Part shown: positions 47,799-56,830 of the stretch, in pieces
How positions within the stretch are numbered: position 1 is the first letter of the stretch
Layout of the letters: each line of letters starts with the position of its first letter
Source of the DNA: UBA868 sp016776875
Lineage (GTDB): Bacteria > Pseudomonadota > Gammaproteobacteria > Arenicellales > UBA868
Direction of reading: 5' to 3'
Assembly: GCA_051201585.1 (NCBI GenBank)
Contig: CP179198.1
Location: 682,001-746,000 of the forward strand
Length of the DNA stretch: 64,000 bases
Notes under the pieces: generated by a model
What the model was told of the DNA's origin: nothing
The model's database searches: none
The model's input: the letters and a program-made list of their open reading frames with translations, nothing else
Translations under genes and position numbers: made by a program

Positions 47799-48000
47799 TT
47801 CAAAGATTCCAGGCGACGGTAGCGTGATTTGCATAATATCAAGGAGGTCATCCGGCCCGATGTCCCATTTTCTCTCAAAAGATTGCCACAGGGCAGAACT
47901 AATGCGGCAATCGACCAAACAAGCTGTGTTGTCTGTGTCAAATTTTAAGCCTGGAGTTGAGTCTGTAATAATCCGGTATCGAGGCTTAGGTCTTATACTA

Positions 48001-48015
48001 CCAAGAAAATCTTGG
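48001..48015 (+). promoter_or_regulatory. Inverted repeat in the P-II gene leader
   Basis: CCAAGA-AAA-TCTTGG, 6-bp perfect arms with a 3-nt centre, 40 bp before the P-II start codon and just after a TATACT element (47994-47999) that could be a -10 box. Position suits an operator or a short 5' mRNA hairpin. No NtrC or sigma-54 site was recognisable. Confidence 0.35.
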
Positions 48016-48054
48016 ATTCAACATCTACCCAGCTGGATCTGAAGGAGTTTTTAA

Positions 48055-48393
48055 ATGAAACTGGTTACGGCAATCATTAAACCATTCAAACTAGACGATG
48101 TAAGAGATGCGCTTGCCGAAGTTGGAATCAAGGGTATGACCGTAACGGAAGTTAAGGGGTTTGGCCGGCAAAAAGGACACACCGAACTCTATCGCGGCGC
48201 TGAGTATGTCGTCGACTTCGTGCCCAAAGTAAAACTCGAAGTTGCGGTTGACTCTGCGATTGCGGATCAAGTCATTGACGCGATCGTCAGCGCAGCGCGA
48301 ACTGAAAAGATCGGGGACGGTAAAATATTTGTCTACGATGTTGACCGTATTATCCGGATACGGACCGGTGAAGAAGATCAGGACGCGCTCTAG
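48055..48393 (+). CDS. P-II nitrogen regulatory protein (GlnB/GlnK)
   Basis: 112 residues, exact family length. The T-loop has the uridylylation Tyr at position 51 (YRGAEYVVDFVPK), and the C-terminal signature GKIFVYDVDRIIRIRTGE is complete. P-II senses 2-oxoglutarate and ATP/ADP and controls glutamine synthetase and NtrBC or the AmtB channel. No amtB or glnE/glnD gene is beside it, so GlnB and GlnK cannot be told apart. GAAGGAG at 48041-48047 is a good ribosome-binding site. Confidence 0.96.
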   Translation: MKLVTAIIKPFKLDDVRDALAEVGIKGMTVTEVKGFGRQKGHTELYRGAEYVVDFVPKVKLEVAVDSAIADQVIDAIVSAARTEKIGDGKIFVYDVDRIIRIRTGEEDQDAL

Positions 48394-48508
48394 AAAACTG
48401 ATGATCTCGGTTGTGAGTAAGTGACTCCGAACGGGCGAGCAGCCCGTAGTCTCGATACTTGCTCACGCTTGAAGATTAATTTTCTGACATACACGTCTTT
48501 TAAAAAAA

Positions 48509-49354
48509 CTACCCCGCGCTCTTATTCTCAGCGCTTGATGATATGAGGTGAACATCTCGTTGTGGAAACGGGATGCTGATTCCGGCAGTATCGAGCCAAA
48601 GTTTTGTATTTTTATTCAGATCGAACTTTAAAGCCCAGAAATTTTCTCTCGCGCTCCAGCATCTTAGATTGAGATCAACTGATGAAGCGCCAAGGCCTGT
48701 TACCATTACCTGAGGCGCTGGCGTCACGAGCACTCTCTCGTCTGAGCGAAGGTGACTGAGTAACAGGTCGATAGCAGCCTCAACGTCGTCTTCATAGGCA
48801 ATGCCAACCGGAACATCCATTCGTCGAGTAGGCAATCTTGAGTAGTTCAGGATTGATGTGTTCCAGAGGGCGCTGTTAGGTACCGAGAGGTAAACACCGT
48901 CATAGGTTGTCATGTCTGTTGTAAAAAGGCCGATCTCATCGACCGTTCCCGCAGTACCGCCGGCGTCGATGTAGTCTCCAACCTTAAGTGGCCTTAGAAT
49001 CAATAGCATGATGCCTGCGGCAATATTTTGCAGGGTTCCTTGTAACGCCAAGCCAATGGCAAGACCCGCGGCACCCAGTACCGCAATAATTGATGTGGTT
49101 TGAATGCCAAGCTGGGCAAGTACAGCGATAAGCGTGATGGCGAGGACGGCATATCGTGCGATTGAGGCGAAAAACGGTTTGAGCGTGTCATCGACGACAG
49201 GGACTTTATTTAAACTTCGAAGCGCGATGCTACGGACACGTCCTGCGACCCACCAACCAAAAAAAAGGATTGCAATACCTGCCACAAGGTCTAATCCATA
49301 TTGGGTGACCACGCCGGTCAGTGATTCAAGATGGTGCAAAAAATTTTCATTCAT
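48509..49354 (-). CDS. mscS: Small-conductance mechanosensitive channel (MscS)
   Basis: 281 residues, close to the E. coli MscS length. Three helices: an N-terminal one (GLDLVAGIAILFFGWWVAG), a second around YAVLAITLIAVLAQLGI, and the pore helix SIIAVLGAAGLAIGLALQGTLQNIAAGIMLL with its Gly/Ala packing. The pore is followed by the beta domain (RPLKVGDYIDAGGTAGTVDEI). Releases osmolytes on hypo-osmotic shock, fitting a marine habitat and betaine metabolism. It converges with the P-II gene across 115 bp. Confidence 0.95.
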   Translation of the reverse strand: MNENFLHHLESLTGVVTQYGLDLVAGIAILFFGWWVAGRVRSIALRSLNKVPVVDDTLKPFFASIARYAVLAITLIAVLAQLGIQTTSIIAVLGAAGLAIGLALQGTLQNIAAGIMLLILRPLKVGDYIDAGGTAGTVDEIGLFTTDMTTYDGVYLSVPNSALWNTSILNYSRLPTRRMDVPVGIAYEDDVEAAIDLLLSHLRSDERVLVTPAPQVMVTGLGASSVDLNLRCWSARENFWALKFDLNKNTKLWLDTAGISIPFPQRDVHLISSSAENKSAG

Positions 49355-49485
49355 GGGTATAGTCTAGCGCGAAGTTAAATCAAGTTTTTATTGAAGTTAT
49401 TCGTCTTATTTTATTAAACCGACTGATATTGTGCCACGCGAGGCGTGGGGGGTACACTCATAAAAATTGGAACCACCTTATCCCC

Positions 49486-49851
49486 ATGAATAAAACATTC
49501 GAAGAAACGGCCCAACCTGCTGCGCTCAAATTACCCAGCTCCGAATCTTTGATCCGTAGAGCAAACAGTATCGACTGGCAGGCGTGTGATGAGCCCGGAT
49601 TTTGGGTGAAGCCGCTTATCGAAGACGATTCAAAAACGATTCGCACCTGGCTAATGAAAATAGACGCGAACGCATTCTCTGATCTCCATGCCCACGCTGA
49701 ATATGAGCAGATCTATGTGTTGAGCGGCTCTTTTTATGACCAGGGTAGTGAGTATGGTGTTGGCGATTTTATCGTTCGGGCGCCGGGCGCCATGCACACG
49801 GCAGGGAGCAAAACGGGAGCGACGGTTTTACTTTTTTATTCTCCTGCATAG
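49486..49851 (+). CDS. Cupin-domain protein
   Basis: 121 residues from ATG 49486; a stretch of in-frame codons upstream has no good start. One cupin domain: metal-binding HAHAEYEQIYVLSGSFYDQG (His-His-Glu type motif) and the second part GDFIVRAPGAMHTAGSKTG with the fourth His. It may be a small metal-dependent dioxygenase, isomerase or sensor. It is divergent from the MscS gene and convergent with the methylated-amine island, so a role there is possible but unproven. Confidence 0.8.
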   Translation: MNKTFEETAQPAALKLPSSESLIRRANSIDWQACDEPGFWVKPLIEDDSKTIRTWLMKIDANAFSDLHAHAEYEQIYVLSGSFYDQGSEYGVGDFIVRAPGAMHTAGSKTGATVLLFYSPA

Positions 49852-49896
49852 GGTGATTTGGGCAGGTGAATAATGTCAACGCTGTTGATTTAAAGG

Positions 49897-51848
49897 TCAG
49901 ATTTTCTCGGCGATTGTCATTGCCTCGCTGATCGCAATTTCTACCGTGCGTGGTGCCCGACAATCACCGACCGAAAAAACTTCGATATTGGAGTGGTCGA
50001 ATGCTGCCATTAATTCGTCATTCGCTTTAGACCCAGACCAGTCGACAATAAGATCGATAGCGTCCCGAATTTCGGAACGCGAATCGAAAACGTTGCATAA
50101 CGTGACTTGATTATCATTGATCGATTTGATCACGCTCGAGTTGGTGAACGAACAGTTTAGCTTTTCCTAAGCGCTCAAACCAGGCAGAACGGTTGGTCGC
50201 ATCAATATCACTCGCAACGGCAATATCGGAGCTGACAATCTCGACGGTTTTTTTCTGATGCAAAAGCGCTTCCGCTGCAGCAACACCTGCCTGACCTCGA
50301 CCGTCGTTGAGAACCAACACATTGGATTCCTGAACGAACGCGCCGCCCAGCACGTCATGGGGTGTCATGATTTTTATCTTTGAATCACCACCGAAAGTCC
50401 GATGCTGCTCAAAAGCACCTGTCGCGATCACCACAGCATCCATCTCAAGTTCCAGGATGTCAGTCTTAGTCATGGGACTGTTAAAGTGCACCAACACGTT
50501 GAGTCGGGCGAGTTCGTCAAGACGCCAGTCAATGACGCGCCCCAGTTCCTTCATGGAGGGCGCGTTTGCCCATAAAGCGAGTTGTCCACCGGCACGGGAT
50601 GAGGCTTCATATACCGTGACGTGATGTCCCCGCTCGGCACTGATGCGAGCACATTCAAGACCGGCTGGTCCTGCGCCAATGACGACGACTGATTTGACTT
50701 CTTGAGCAGGTTTGAATTTTCGCCCCGGGGTAGGGAGTAACGCGTTCTGAATACACCGGATGGGTTTTCCGGCATATCGATTTGCGATGCAAATGTTGGC
50801 GCCTGCACAAATACGGATGCTACTTTCGATTTTGCCGCGCAGCTTTTGAAGAATTTCGGGATCACAGATATGTGCACGAGTCATCCCGACCATATCGGCC
50901 TGACCCCGGGCTAAAATATCTGCGGCGTGGGCCGGATCTACAATTCGGCCGACCGCGAAGACGGGTAGATTCACCACTTCTCGAATGGCTGCCGCAAGCG
51001 GTACAAATACGCCATGCGGAACCGGTGTCGGCGCCCAGTGCTTGTTCCGCCCCTGATGGGAAAAGTTCGTGTGCGCAATGATATTAAGGTAATCGATGAG
51101 GTTTGTGTCTGCAAGTTGTTTACAGATCACTTGCATATCGCTTAGCGCAAGACCGCCTGGCTCGAATTCATCACCTGGTAGGCGGATACCCAGAACGCAT
51201 TTTGTCCCAAGCACGCCTTTGATTGACTCAAGAAGTTCAAGGAGAAAGCGCATTCTGTTCGGAAGAGGTCCACCGTATTGGTCTTTCCGATGATTGGTGA
51301 GAGGAGATAAAAAAGCTTGTGGAAGAAAGCCGAAAGCGCTGAGTACTTCGACGCCATCCATGCCGCCGGCAACCACCCTTTTTGCGGCCAGGGCATGGGC
51401 ATCAATAACTTCAATAATTTCTCGTTGACTCATTTCATGGGCGATATTTCCATTAATTTCCGAGCGCACCGCAGATGCTGACCAACTCTCTCGCCCGGGC
51501 TGCCCAATTAATACCGTACCGCCACTGTGTGCAAGCTGGGCAAGAATTCGGCCGCCTTCTTGGTGGACTGCCGCGCTCAAAAGCTTGATAGCCCGGAATA
51601 ATACTGTCGTCAAGATTCCAGAGGCCATCTGAACTTGTACTCAGCAGGCCTGACTCGTGTACGGGGGTTCCGCCTGTGATCTGGAGCCCCACGCCATTTC
51701 GTGCGTAATTTTGGTGATAGGCGATGTATTGTTTGCCGGGTTTATTGTTCTCTGCAAAACCGGGCACGTGTGCTGAGATGAGCACGCGATTTCGCACTTG
51801 CATCGGCCCAATTTCCAGAGGTGAAAAAAGATGATGGTAATCACTCAT
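49897..51848 (-). CDS. OYE-type flavin oxidoreductase / N-demethylase, interrupted by two +1 frameshifts
   Basis: A trimethylamine-dehydrogenase-type protein of 649 residues after repair: N-terminal FMN barrel (SPLEIGPMQVRNRVLIS; AQLAHSGG; GGPLPNRMRFLLELLE), an iron-sulfur segment with CAGANICIANRYAGKPIRC, and a C-terminal FAD/NADPH domain (VVIGAGPAGLECARI). Break 1 at AAAAGCTT 51579-51586: one base fewer gives IIPGYQLLSAAVHQEGGRI. Break 2 at TAGCTTTT 50158-50165: one fewer gives LGKLNCSFTNSSVIKSIND. The cluster segment is of the CxGAxxC form that I associate with DgcA/StcD-type enzymes (dimethylglycine or N-methylproline demethylation). It lies at the end of the methylated-amine island. Confidence 0.85.
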
Positions 51849-51892
51849 GATGGATGGTCAGAGTATTTAGCGTGGTGGTTGTTGTTCAGATA

Positions 51893-53411
51893 TCACTGAT
51901 TAAACCGATGGAAATCTGGAGCGTCTCTCGAGCTCATAGATTGGCATCGAATTGCGGACGTAGCTTTTTCAGCATTCGAGGCAGGATGATAATCCCAAGA
52001 TAGGTTCTGTTGCCGCATCACGTTTTTCAAAAAAGATCGTCGACGCTGGCTTTCGAGCACACGCTCAGTAAGTGATGGAATGTCATAGCGATTGTTTATT
52101 TCCGAGATAATCGAATCTGCTTGATTTTTGTAGTCCGGATCGTTGACGTAGTTGACGGTTTCGTCCGGGTCTTTCTCAAGATCGAAAAGTTGGAGGCCAT
52201 CTTTTTGTGAATAAATGAGCTTTCAACACGCCACGGCGGATCATAAAGATCGGGGTATCTGTGCCTTCAGCGAAATACTCACCAACAACATCGTTAGAGC
52301 CTGTGTCACCGTTCAGATAGGGGAACAGCGAGCGGCCATCCATCGGCGTAACGAAAGCAGGCGATTTCCCTCCGGAGGCTAAGTCGGTCAGCGTAGGGAG
52401 TAAATCCACGAGTGAGACCGGACTTTTTATTCTCCTGGGTGCAAACTGTTTTGGCCAATGCACAATCAGTGGAATCCTGGCGGAGTGCTCAAGAAATGAC
52501 ATTTTGAACCACATTCCCCGCTCGCCGAGCATGTCGCCATGGTCAGCGGTAAAAATAACAACGGTGTCATCGCTTAAGCCGGTTTCTTCTAGTGCCGTGA
52601 GAAGGTTTGAAACCTTATCATCAATATCAGAAATTGATCCGTAGTAGGCTCGCCGGGCATTGCGGATAGTTTGATCGTCCAGATCGACATCCGAGGCGCC
52701 GTAACTGTAACGAAGGCGCGCGCCATGTGGGTCGGGGGCATCTTTATGGCTGAACGTTGGCAAATCAATTTCGATATCTTTGTACAGATCCCATTTTTCC
52801 TGCCGGCAGAGATAGGGATCATGTGGCTGTATAAACGAGACGGTTAGCATGAACGGTTGATCGGCCCGCTCACGAGCATGCTCGAACAGATAACGCTTGG
52901 CGCGAAAAATCACTTCATCGTCATAGTCAAGGTACATCGAGCGTACGCAAGGCCCTGCCTGTGTGACGACTTCCATGTTATGGAACCAGTCGAGCTTATC
53001 ATCGGGCCGGTCCCATTCGGGATGCCACGTGAAATCGCTTGGGTAGACATCCGTCGTTAATCGATCGCCAAATCCATGCAGTTGGTCAGGACCCACAAAA
53101 TGCATTTTCCCGGAGAGGCAGGTCCGATATCCGGCCGCCTCTAAGTAGTGTGCGAAAGTGGGTACTTCGGCTGAAAACTCGACGGCGTTATCCCATGCCG
53201 CGATGTTGCTTGGAAGACGACCGCTCATCATCACAAATCGCGATGGGGCGCATAACGGCGAGTTCGTATAGGCCGCATCAAATGTCACACCCTCTTCGGA
53301 AAGACGATGGAGCGTGGGTGCATGAACGATCGGGTGCCCGTAGCTTGGCAAAAATTGTGGCGCAAGTTGATCAGCCATGATCAGGATGATGTTGGGCGAT
53401 TTAGTGGCCAT
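51893..53411 (-). CDS. betC: Choline sulfatase, C-terminus frameshifted
   Basis: 505 residues after repair. It hydrolyses choline O-sulfate to choline and sulfate. Seen from ATG 53411 (MATKSPNIILIMADQLAP): formylglycine site in NSPLCAPSRFVMMSGRLPS, SGKMHFVGPDQLHGFGDRLT (typical of BetC), SFIQPHDPYLCR and FTADHGDMLGERGMW. The frame breaks at GAGCTTTC (52217-52224). One base fewer gives RRGVLKLIYSQKDGLQLFDL and ERVLESQRRR to NLSWDYHP, the BetC C-terminal pattern, ending at 51893. The longer upstream frame overlaps the previous gene and is not used. A 13-bp gap follows the dimethylglycine-dehydrogenase-like gene. Confidence 0.88.
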
Positions 53412-53424
53412 GCTCACAGGCCGG

Positions 53425-55860
53425 TCAACTGCGCATGTGCGATGCATCGGGGTCAAACAGGACGTCTGCATTAATGCTAGCAGGACAGCGATCGCCCATG
53501 ATTTCGATTTCAAAACCATCAGGCGAAAATTCTGTCGCATAGTGGGTGGGCACATAGCCCAATGCAACGGACCGGTCCGCATAATGCGCATAGCCACCGG
53601 ATGTCACGTAACCGATGATCCTACTGTCTTTATAAATCGGTTCATTACCCATCACATCGCACTGTTTGGCGCTGACCGAGAAGGTCACTAATGTTTTTTC
53701 CGGTCCGTTTGCTTTTTCTTCGGCAGCAGACTCCCGGCCGATGAATGCTCCTTTTTCAAGGTTTACAAAGCGATCAAGTCTGGCTGCGTAGGGCCCATAA
53801 ATAGGTCGATATTCTGTTGCCCAAGAGCCAAAGCTTTTCTCTAGACTCAACGAGCGCATGGCGCGCGATCCAAACGGTTGAATACCGAGGTCCGCGCCTC
53901 TGGTCATAATGTCATCCCAAAGCTGGCCGTGGAACTCGGAGCGGACCCAAAACTCATAGCCCAAATCCCCCGTAAAGCTAATGCGCCCGGTCAACGTCGG
54001 GATCATTCCAAGATCAAGGGATTGGAAGTCAAGAAACCGCAGTGTCGAGTCCGACGCATCCTCGTTAATCAGGCGGGATAGCAGTTCGCGCGAGCGGGGT
54101 CCTGCGATCGAAAGTCCGAGGAGATTCATGCCATGCGATTCAAGACTGACACTGCCATCATCCGGGAGATTTTCTTCAAACCAGCGCATGTGATATTGCT
54201 CTGCCGCGCCCGAGCCAAAAATAAAGAAGCGCTCATCGGCAAGTTTTCCAACCGTGAAGTCGCCGATTAACTTGCCGTTGTGATTCAGCATGGGCGTTAA
54301 ACACAGTCGCCCCACCTTGGGTAATCGATTGGCGAGAAGCATGTCGAGCCATGATTCCGCGCCGGGCCCTGTAATTTCATATTTCGCAAAAGATGAGATA
54401 TCAACAAGCCCAACGTTTGTGCGCACGTTTTGGCATTCATTTTTGATAGGCTCAAACGCATTGGAACGCAAGAACGTCACGTTTTCGACGGGCGTCATAT
54501 CAGCAGGTGCGTACCATAATGCTTGCTCCATACCGAAGGAGACACCAAAGACTGCATTGAGCGCCTTTTGCTTTTCATAGATTGGAGTGGTCCGAAGCGG
54601 TCTTGCGGCGGGAAGCTCTTCATTTGGAAAGCGGACCTGAAACCGTCGAGAATAATTCTCGCGGACTTTGGCATTGGTATAGGCCATGGTTGTCCAATCG
54701 CCATAGCGAGAGACATCCATCCCCCAAACATCAAAGCCCGGATCACCCTCTGTAATCCAGTTTGCGAGCGCAAGGCCAACACCACCGCCCTGACTGAAGC
54801 CGGCCATCACACCGCATGCGCACCAGTAGTTTTTTAATCCTCGTATGGGCCCGATCAGTGGGTTTCCATCAGGCGCAAAAGTAAACGGCCCATTAATAAT
54901 CTGTTTGATGCCGGTATGTTCAAACGCCGGAAAATGCCGGAATCCGACTTCCAAAGACGGCGCGATTCGGTCGATATCTTCGGCCAGGAGTTCATGACCA
55001 AATTCCCACGGCGTCTGTTTGGGTGACCACGGTACGCAGGCTTTTTCATAAGTCCCCATTAGCATACCTTTACGTTCTTGGCGCAGGTACAACTCGCCAT
55101 CGGGATCGACGATATGGAGGACTTCCTTGCCCGTTGTTCGATTAATTTCTTCAACTTCTGGCATGTCTTCAGTGATGAGATACATATGTTCCATTGCAAG
55201 CACGGGAAGCTCGAGCCCGACCATCCGCCCGATCTCGCGCGCCCAAAGTCCGCCGGCATTCACGACATGATCCGCAGCGATCGTGCCCTGTTCTGTTGTA
55301 ACAGACCATCCCCCCTCAGGCGTTTGATTGAGTTCAGTGACGCGATTTCGAAGGTAGATTTCTGCACCCTGAACCCGGGCTGCTTTTGCATAGGCATGGG
55401 TCACATCAGAGGGTGAGAGATGTCCATGCATTGGCGTATACAGTGCGCCTAAAAACTCATTAGGGTTAATGAGCGGCAAAATATTCTCAGCCTCTTTTGG
55501 CGTCAGCAGTTCGGTTTCAATTCCAAGCAGTTTCTCTTGGGATTGCATCACTTTCAATAGTTCCAGGCGCTCGGGCGTCGCTGCCAGAAAAACACCCCCG
55601 GTTAAATGAAAGCCAGTTTCTTGACCGGAGATCTCTTCAATTTCTTTGTAAAGATCGATTGTGTAAGACTGAAGTTTGGCCACCTGCGGATCGTTATTGA
55701 GCGTGTGGCAGCCGCCGGCTGCATGCCAGGTCGAGCCGGAGGTTAGCTCTGAGCGCTCAATTAATACGACGTCTTTCCAGCCTGCTTTGGTTAGATGATA
55801 GAGAACGGATACACCAACTACACCTCCGCCAATGACTACAACCTGCGCATGTGATTTCAT
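53425..55860 (-). CDS. Dimethylglycine/sarcosine dehydrogenase-like FAD and GcvT-domain protein
   Basis: 811 residues. N-terminal FAD-dependent oxidase domain (VVVIGGGVVGVSVLYHLTKAG; ELTSGSTWHAAGGCHTLNND; PLIGPIRGLKNYWCACGVMAG) and a C-terminal aminomethyltransferase (GcvT) domain that would bind tetrahydrofolate (LVDISSFAKYEITGPGAE, SFTGDLGYEFWV, GYVTSGGYAHYADRSVALGYV). Family members oxidise dimethylglycine or sarcosine and trap the methyl group as methylene-tetrahydrofolate. The His after Trp in STWHAAGG is the usual flavin-linked residue region. It is intact and flanked by the choline sulfatase and an SDR gene, so dimethylglycine made from betaine is the natural substrate. Confidence 0.9.
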   Translation of the reverse strand: MKSHAQVVVIGGGVVGVSVLYHLTKAGWKDVVLIERSELTSGSTWHAAGGCHTLNNDPQVAKLQSYTIDLYKEIEEISGQETGFHLTGGVFLAATPERLELLKVMQSQEKLLGIETELLTPKEAENILPLINPNEFLGALYTPMHGHLSPSDVTHAYAKAARVQGAEIYLRNRVTELNQTPEGGWSVTTEQGTIAADHVVNAGGLWAREIGRMVGLELPVLAMEHMYLITEDMPEVEEINRTTGKEVLHIVDPDGELYLRQERKGMLMGTYEKACVPWSPKQTPWEFGHELLAEDIDRIAPSLEVGFRHFPAFEHTGIKQIINGPFTFAPDGNPLIGPIRGLKNYWCACGVMAGFSQGGGVGLALANWITEGDPGFDVWGMDVSRYGDWTTMAYTNAKVRENYSRRFQVRFPNEELPAARPLRTTPIYEKQKALNAVFGVSFGMEQALWYAPADMTPVENVTFLRSNAFEPIKNECQNVRTNVGLVDISSFAKYEITGPGAESWLDMLLANRLPKVGRLCLTPMLNHNGKLIGDFTVGKLADERFFIFGSGAAEQYHMRWFEENLPDDGSVSLESHGMNLLGLSIAGPRSRELLSRLINEDASDSTLRFLDFQSLDLGMIPTLTGRISFTGDLGYEFWVRSEFHGQLWDDIMTRGADLGIQPFGSRAMRSLSLEKSFGSWATEYRPIYGPYAARLDRFVNLEKGAFIGRESAAEEKANGPEKTLVTFSVSAKQCDVMGNEPIYKDSRIIGYVTSGGYAHYADRSVALGYVPTHYATEFSPDGFEIEIMGDRCPASINADVLFDPDASHMRS

Positions 55861-55972
55861 GTCCGCCGAACACTCTCAATGTTGTTTTCCCTAGACTGGA
55901 AATATTAGTCCAGTTTTACAATGAAGTGCTATGAAAATTAGATGTTGGCGTTACTTAGAAAGATAGATTGTT

Positions 55973-56725
55973 TTAAAAAAGGGTGGGGTTAATGGGCGAC
56001 GTGGACGTCATACCTCCGTCAACGACAAAGCATTGGCCAGTTACGAAAGTGGATTCTGCAGAGGCCAACCAGACAGCAGTTGCAGCCACATCTTCTGGGT
56101 TGCCCAGTCGGCCGGCCGGATGACGGGCCAGGGCATCTTGCCGCGCCGCGGTCGAATCCTCGGCAACTGCAAATGCGGCGTCGGTCATCTGGGTTGTGAT
56201 CCAGCCCGGGCAAATGGCGTTACATCGGATTTTAGGCCCGTGATCGACTGCAATGGAGCGGGTGAGTCCGTGGACAAACGCCTTTGAAGCGTTATAGAGG
56301 GCAAGACCGGGATCCGCCGTATTTCCAGACACAGAGCCAATATTAATGATAACGCCGCCACGTTTCATTAGTGGAATAAAGGTCCGGCAAGCCATAAAGA
56401 CCGCCTTGGCATTAACGCCCATGAGTAACTCCCAATCATCGTCTGTTGTATCAACGATCGTTTTTTCGATTTGAACGCCGGCATTGTTAACGAGAATATC
56501 GAGCCCCCCAAACCGATCAAGCGCAAGAAAGCTGAGTTCCTCGATCTCGTCTTTATTCGCCAGGTCGGTTTGAGTCCATCCGACGATCGAGGGTAAATCT
56601 GAAGGGCGCGATGCTCGGCCACAGGTCATCACATCTGCGCCTTCCGATACAAAAGCATCAACAATTGCGCGACCGATGCCCTGGCGACCTCCGGTAACCA
56701 GAGCAGCTTGTTCATGAAGACGCAT
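55973..56725 (-). CDS. SDR-family oxidoreductase
   Basis: 250 residues. Cofactor motif TGGRQGIGRAIVDAF (about 11-25), NNAGVQ (about 81-86) and the catalytic YNASK with the upstream Ser (GSVSG) are all present; C-terminal TGQCFVVDGGM is the classic end. Reduces or oxidises an alcohol/ketone using NAD(P)H. It lies between the carnitine-type Rieske gene and the dimethylglycine-dehydrogenase-like gene on the same strand, so a dehydrogenase step on a methylated-amine intermediate (such as a carnitine dehydrogenase-like or hydroxy-betaine step) is plausible but not shown. Confidence 0.88.
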   Translation of the reverse strand: MRLHEQAALVTGGRQGIGRAIVDAFVSEGADVMTCGRASRPSDLPSIVGWTQTDLANKDEIEELSFLALDRFGGLDILVNNAGVQIEKTIVDTTDDDWELLMGVNAKAVFMACRTFIPLMKRGGVIINIGSVSGNTADPGLALYNASKAFVHGLTRSIAVDHGPKIRCNAICPGWITTQMTDAAFAVAEDSTAARQDALARHPAGRLGNPEDVAATAVWLASAESTFVTGQCFVVDGGMTSTSPINPTLF

Positions 56726-56830
56726 TTTGTTTCTCTATTGGATCCCTATTCAGCATGGGATGAAGGATATATCAGATGAGCCTGGTGAATCGAGACTCTT
56801 TATCGTTGTCTAATGGGATTTTTTCATGTG

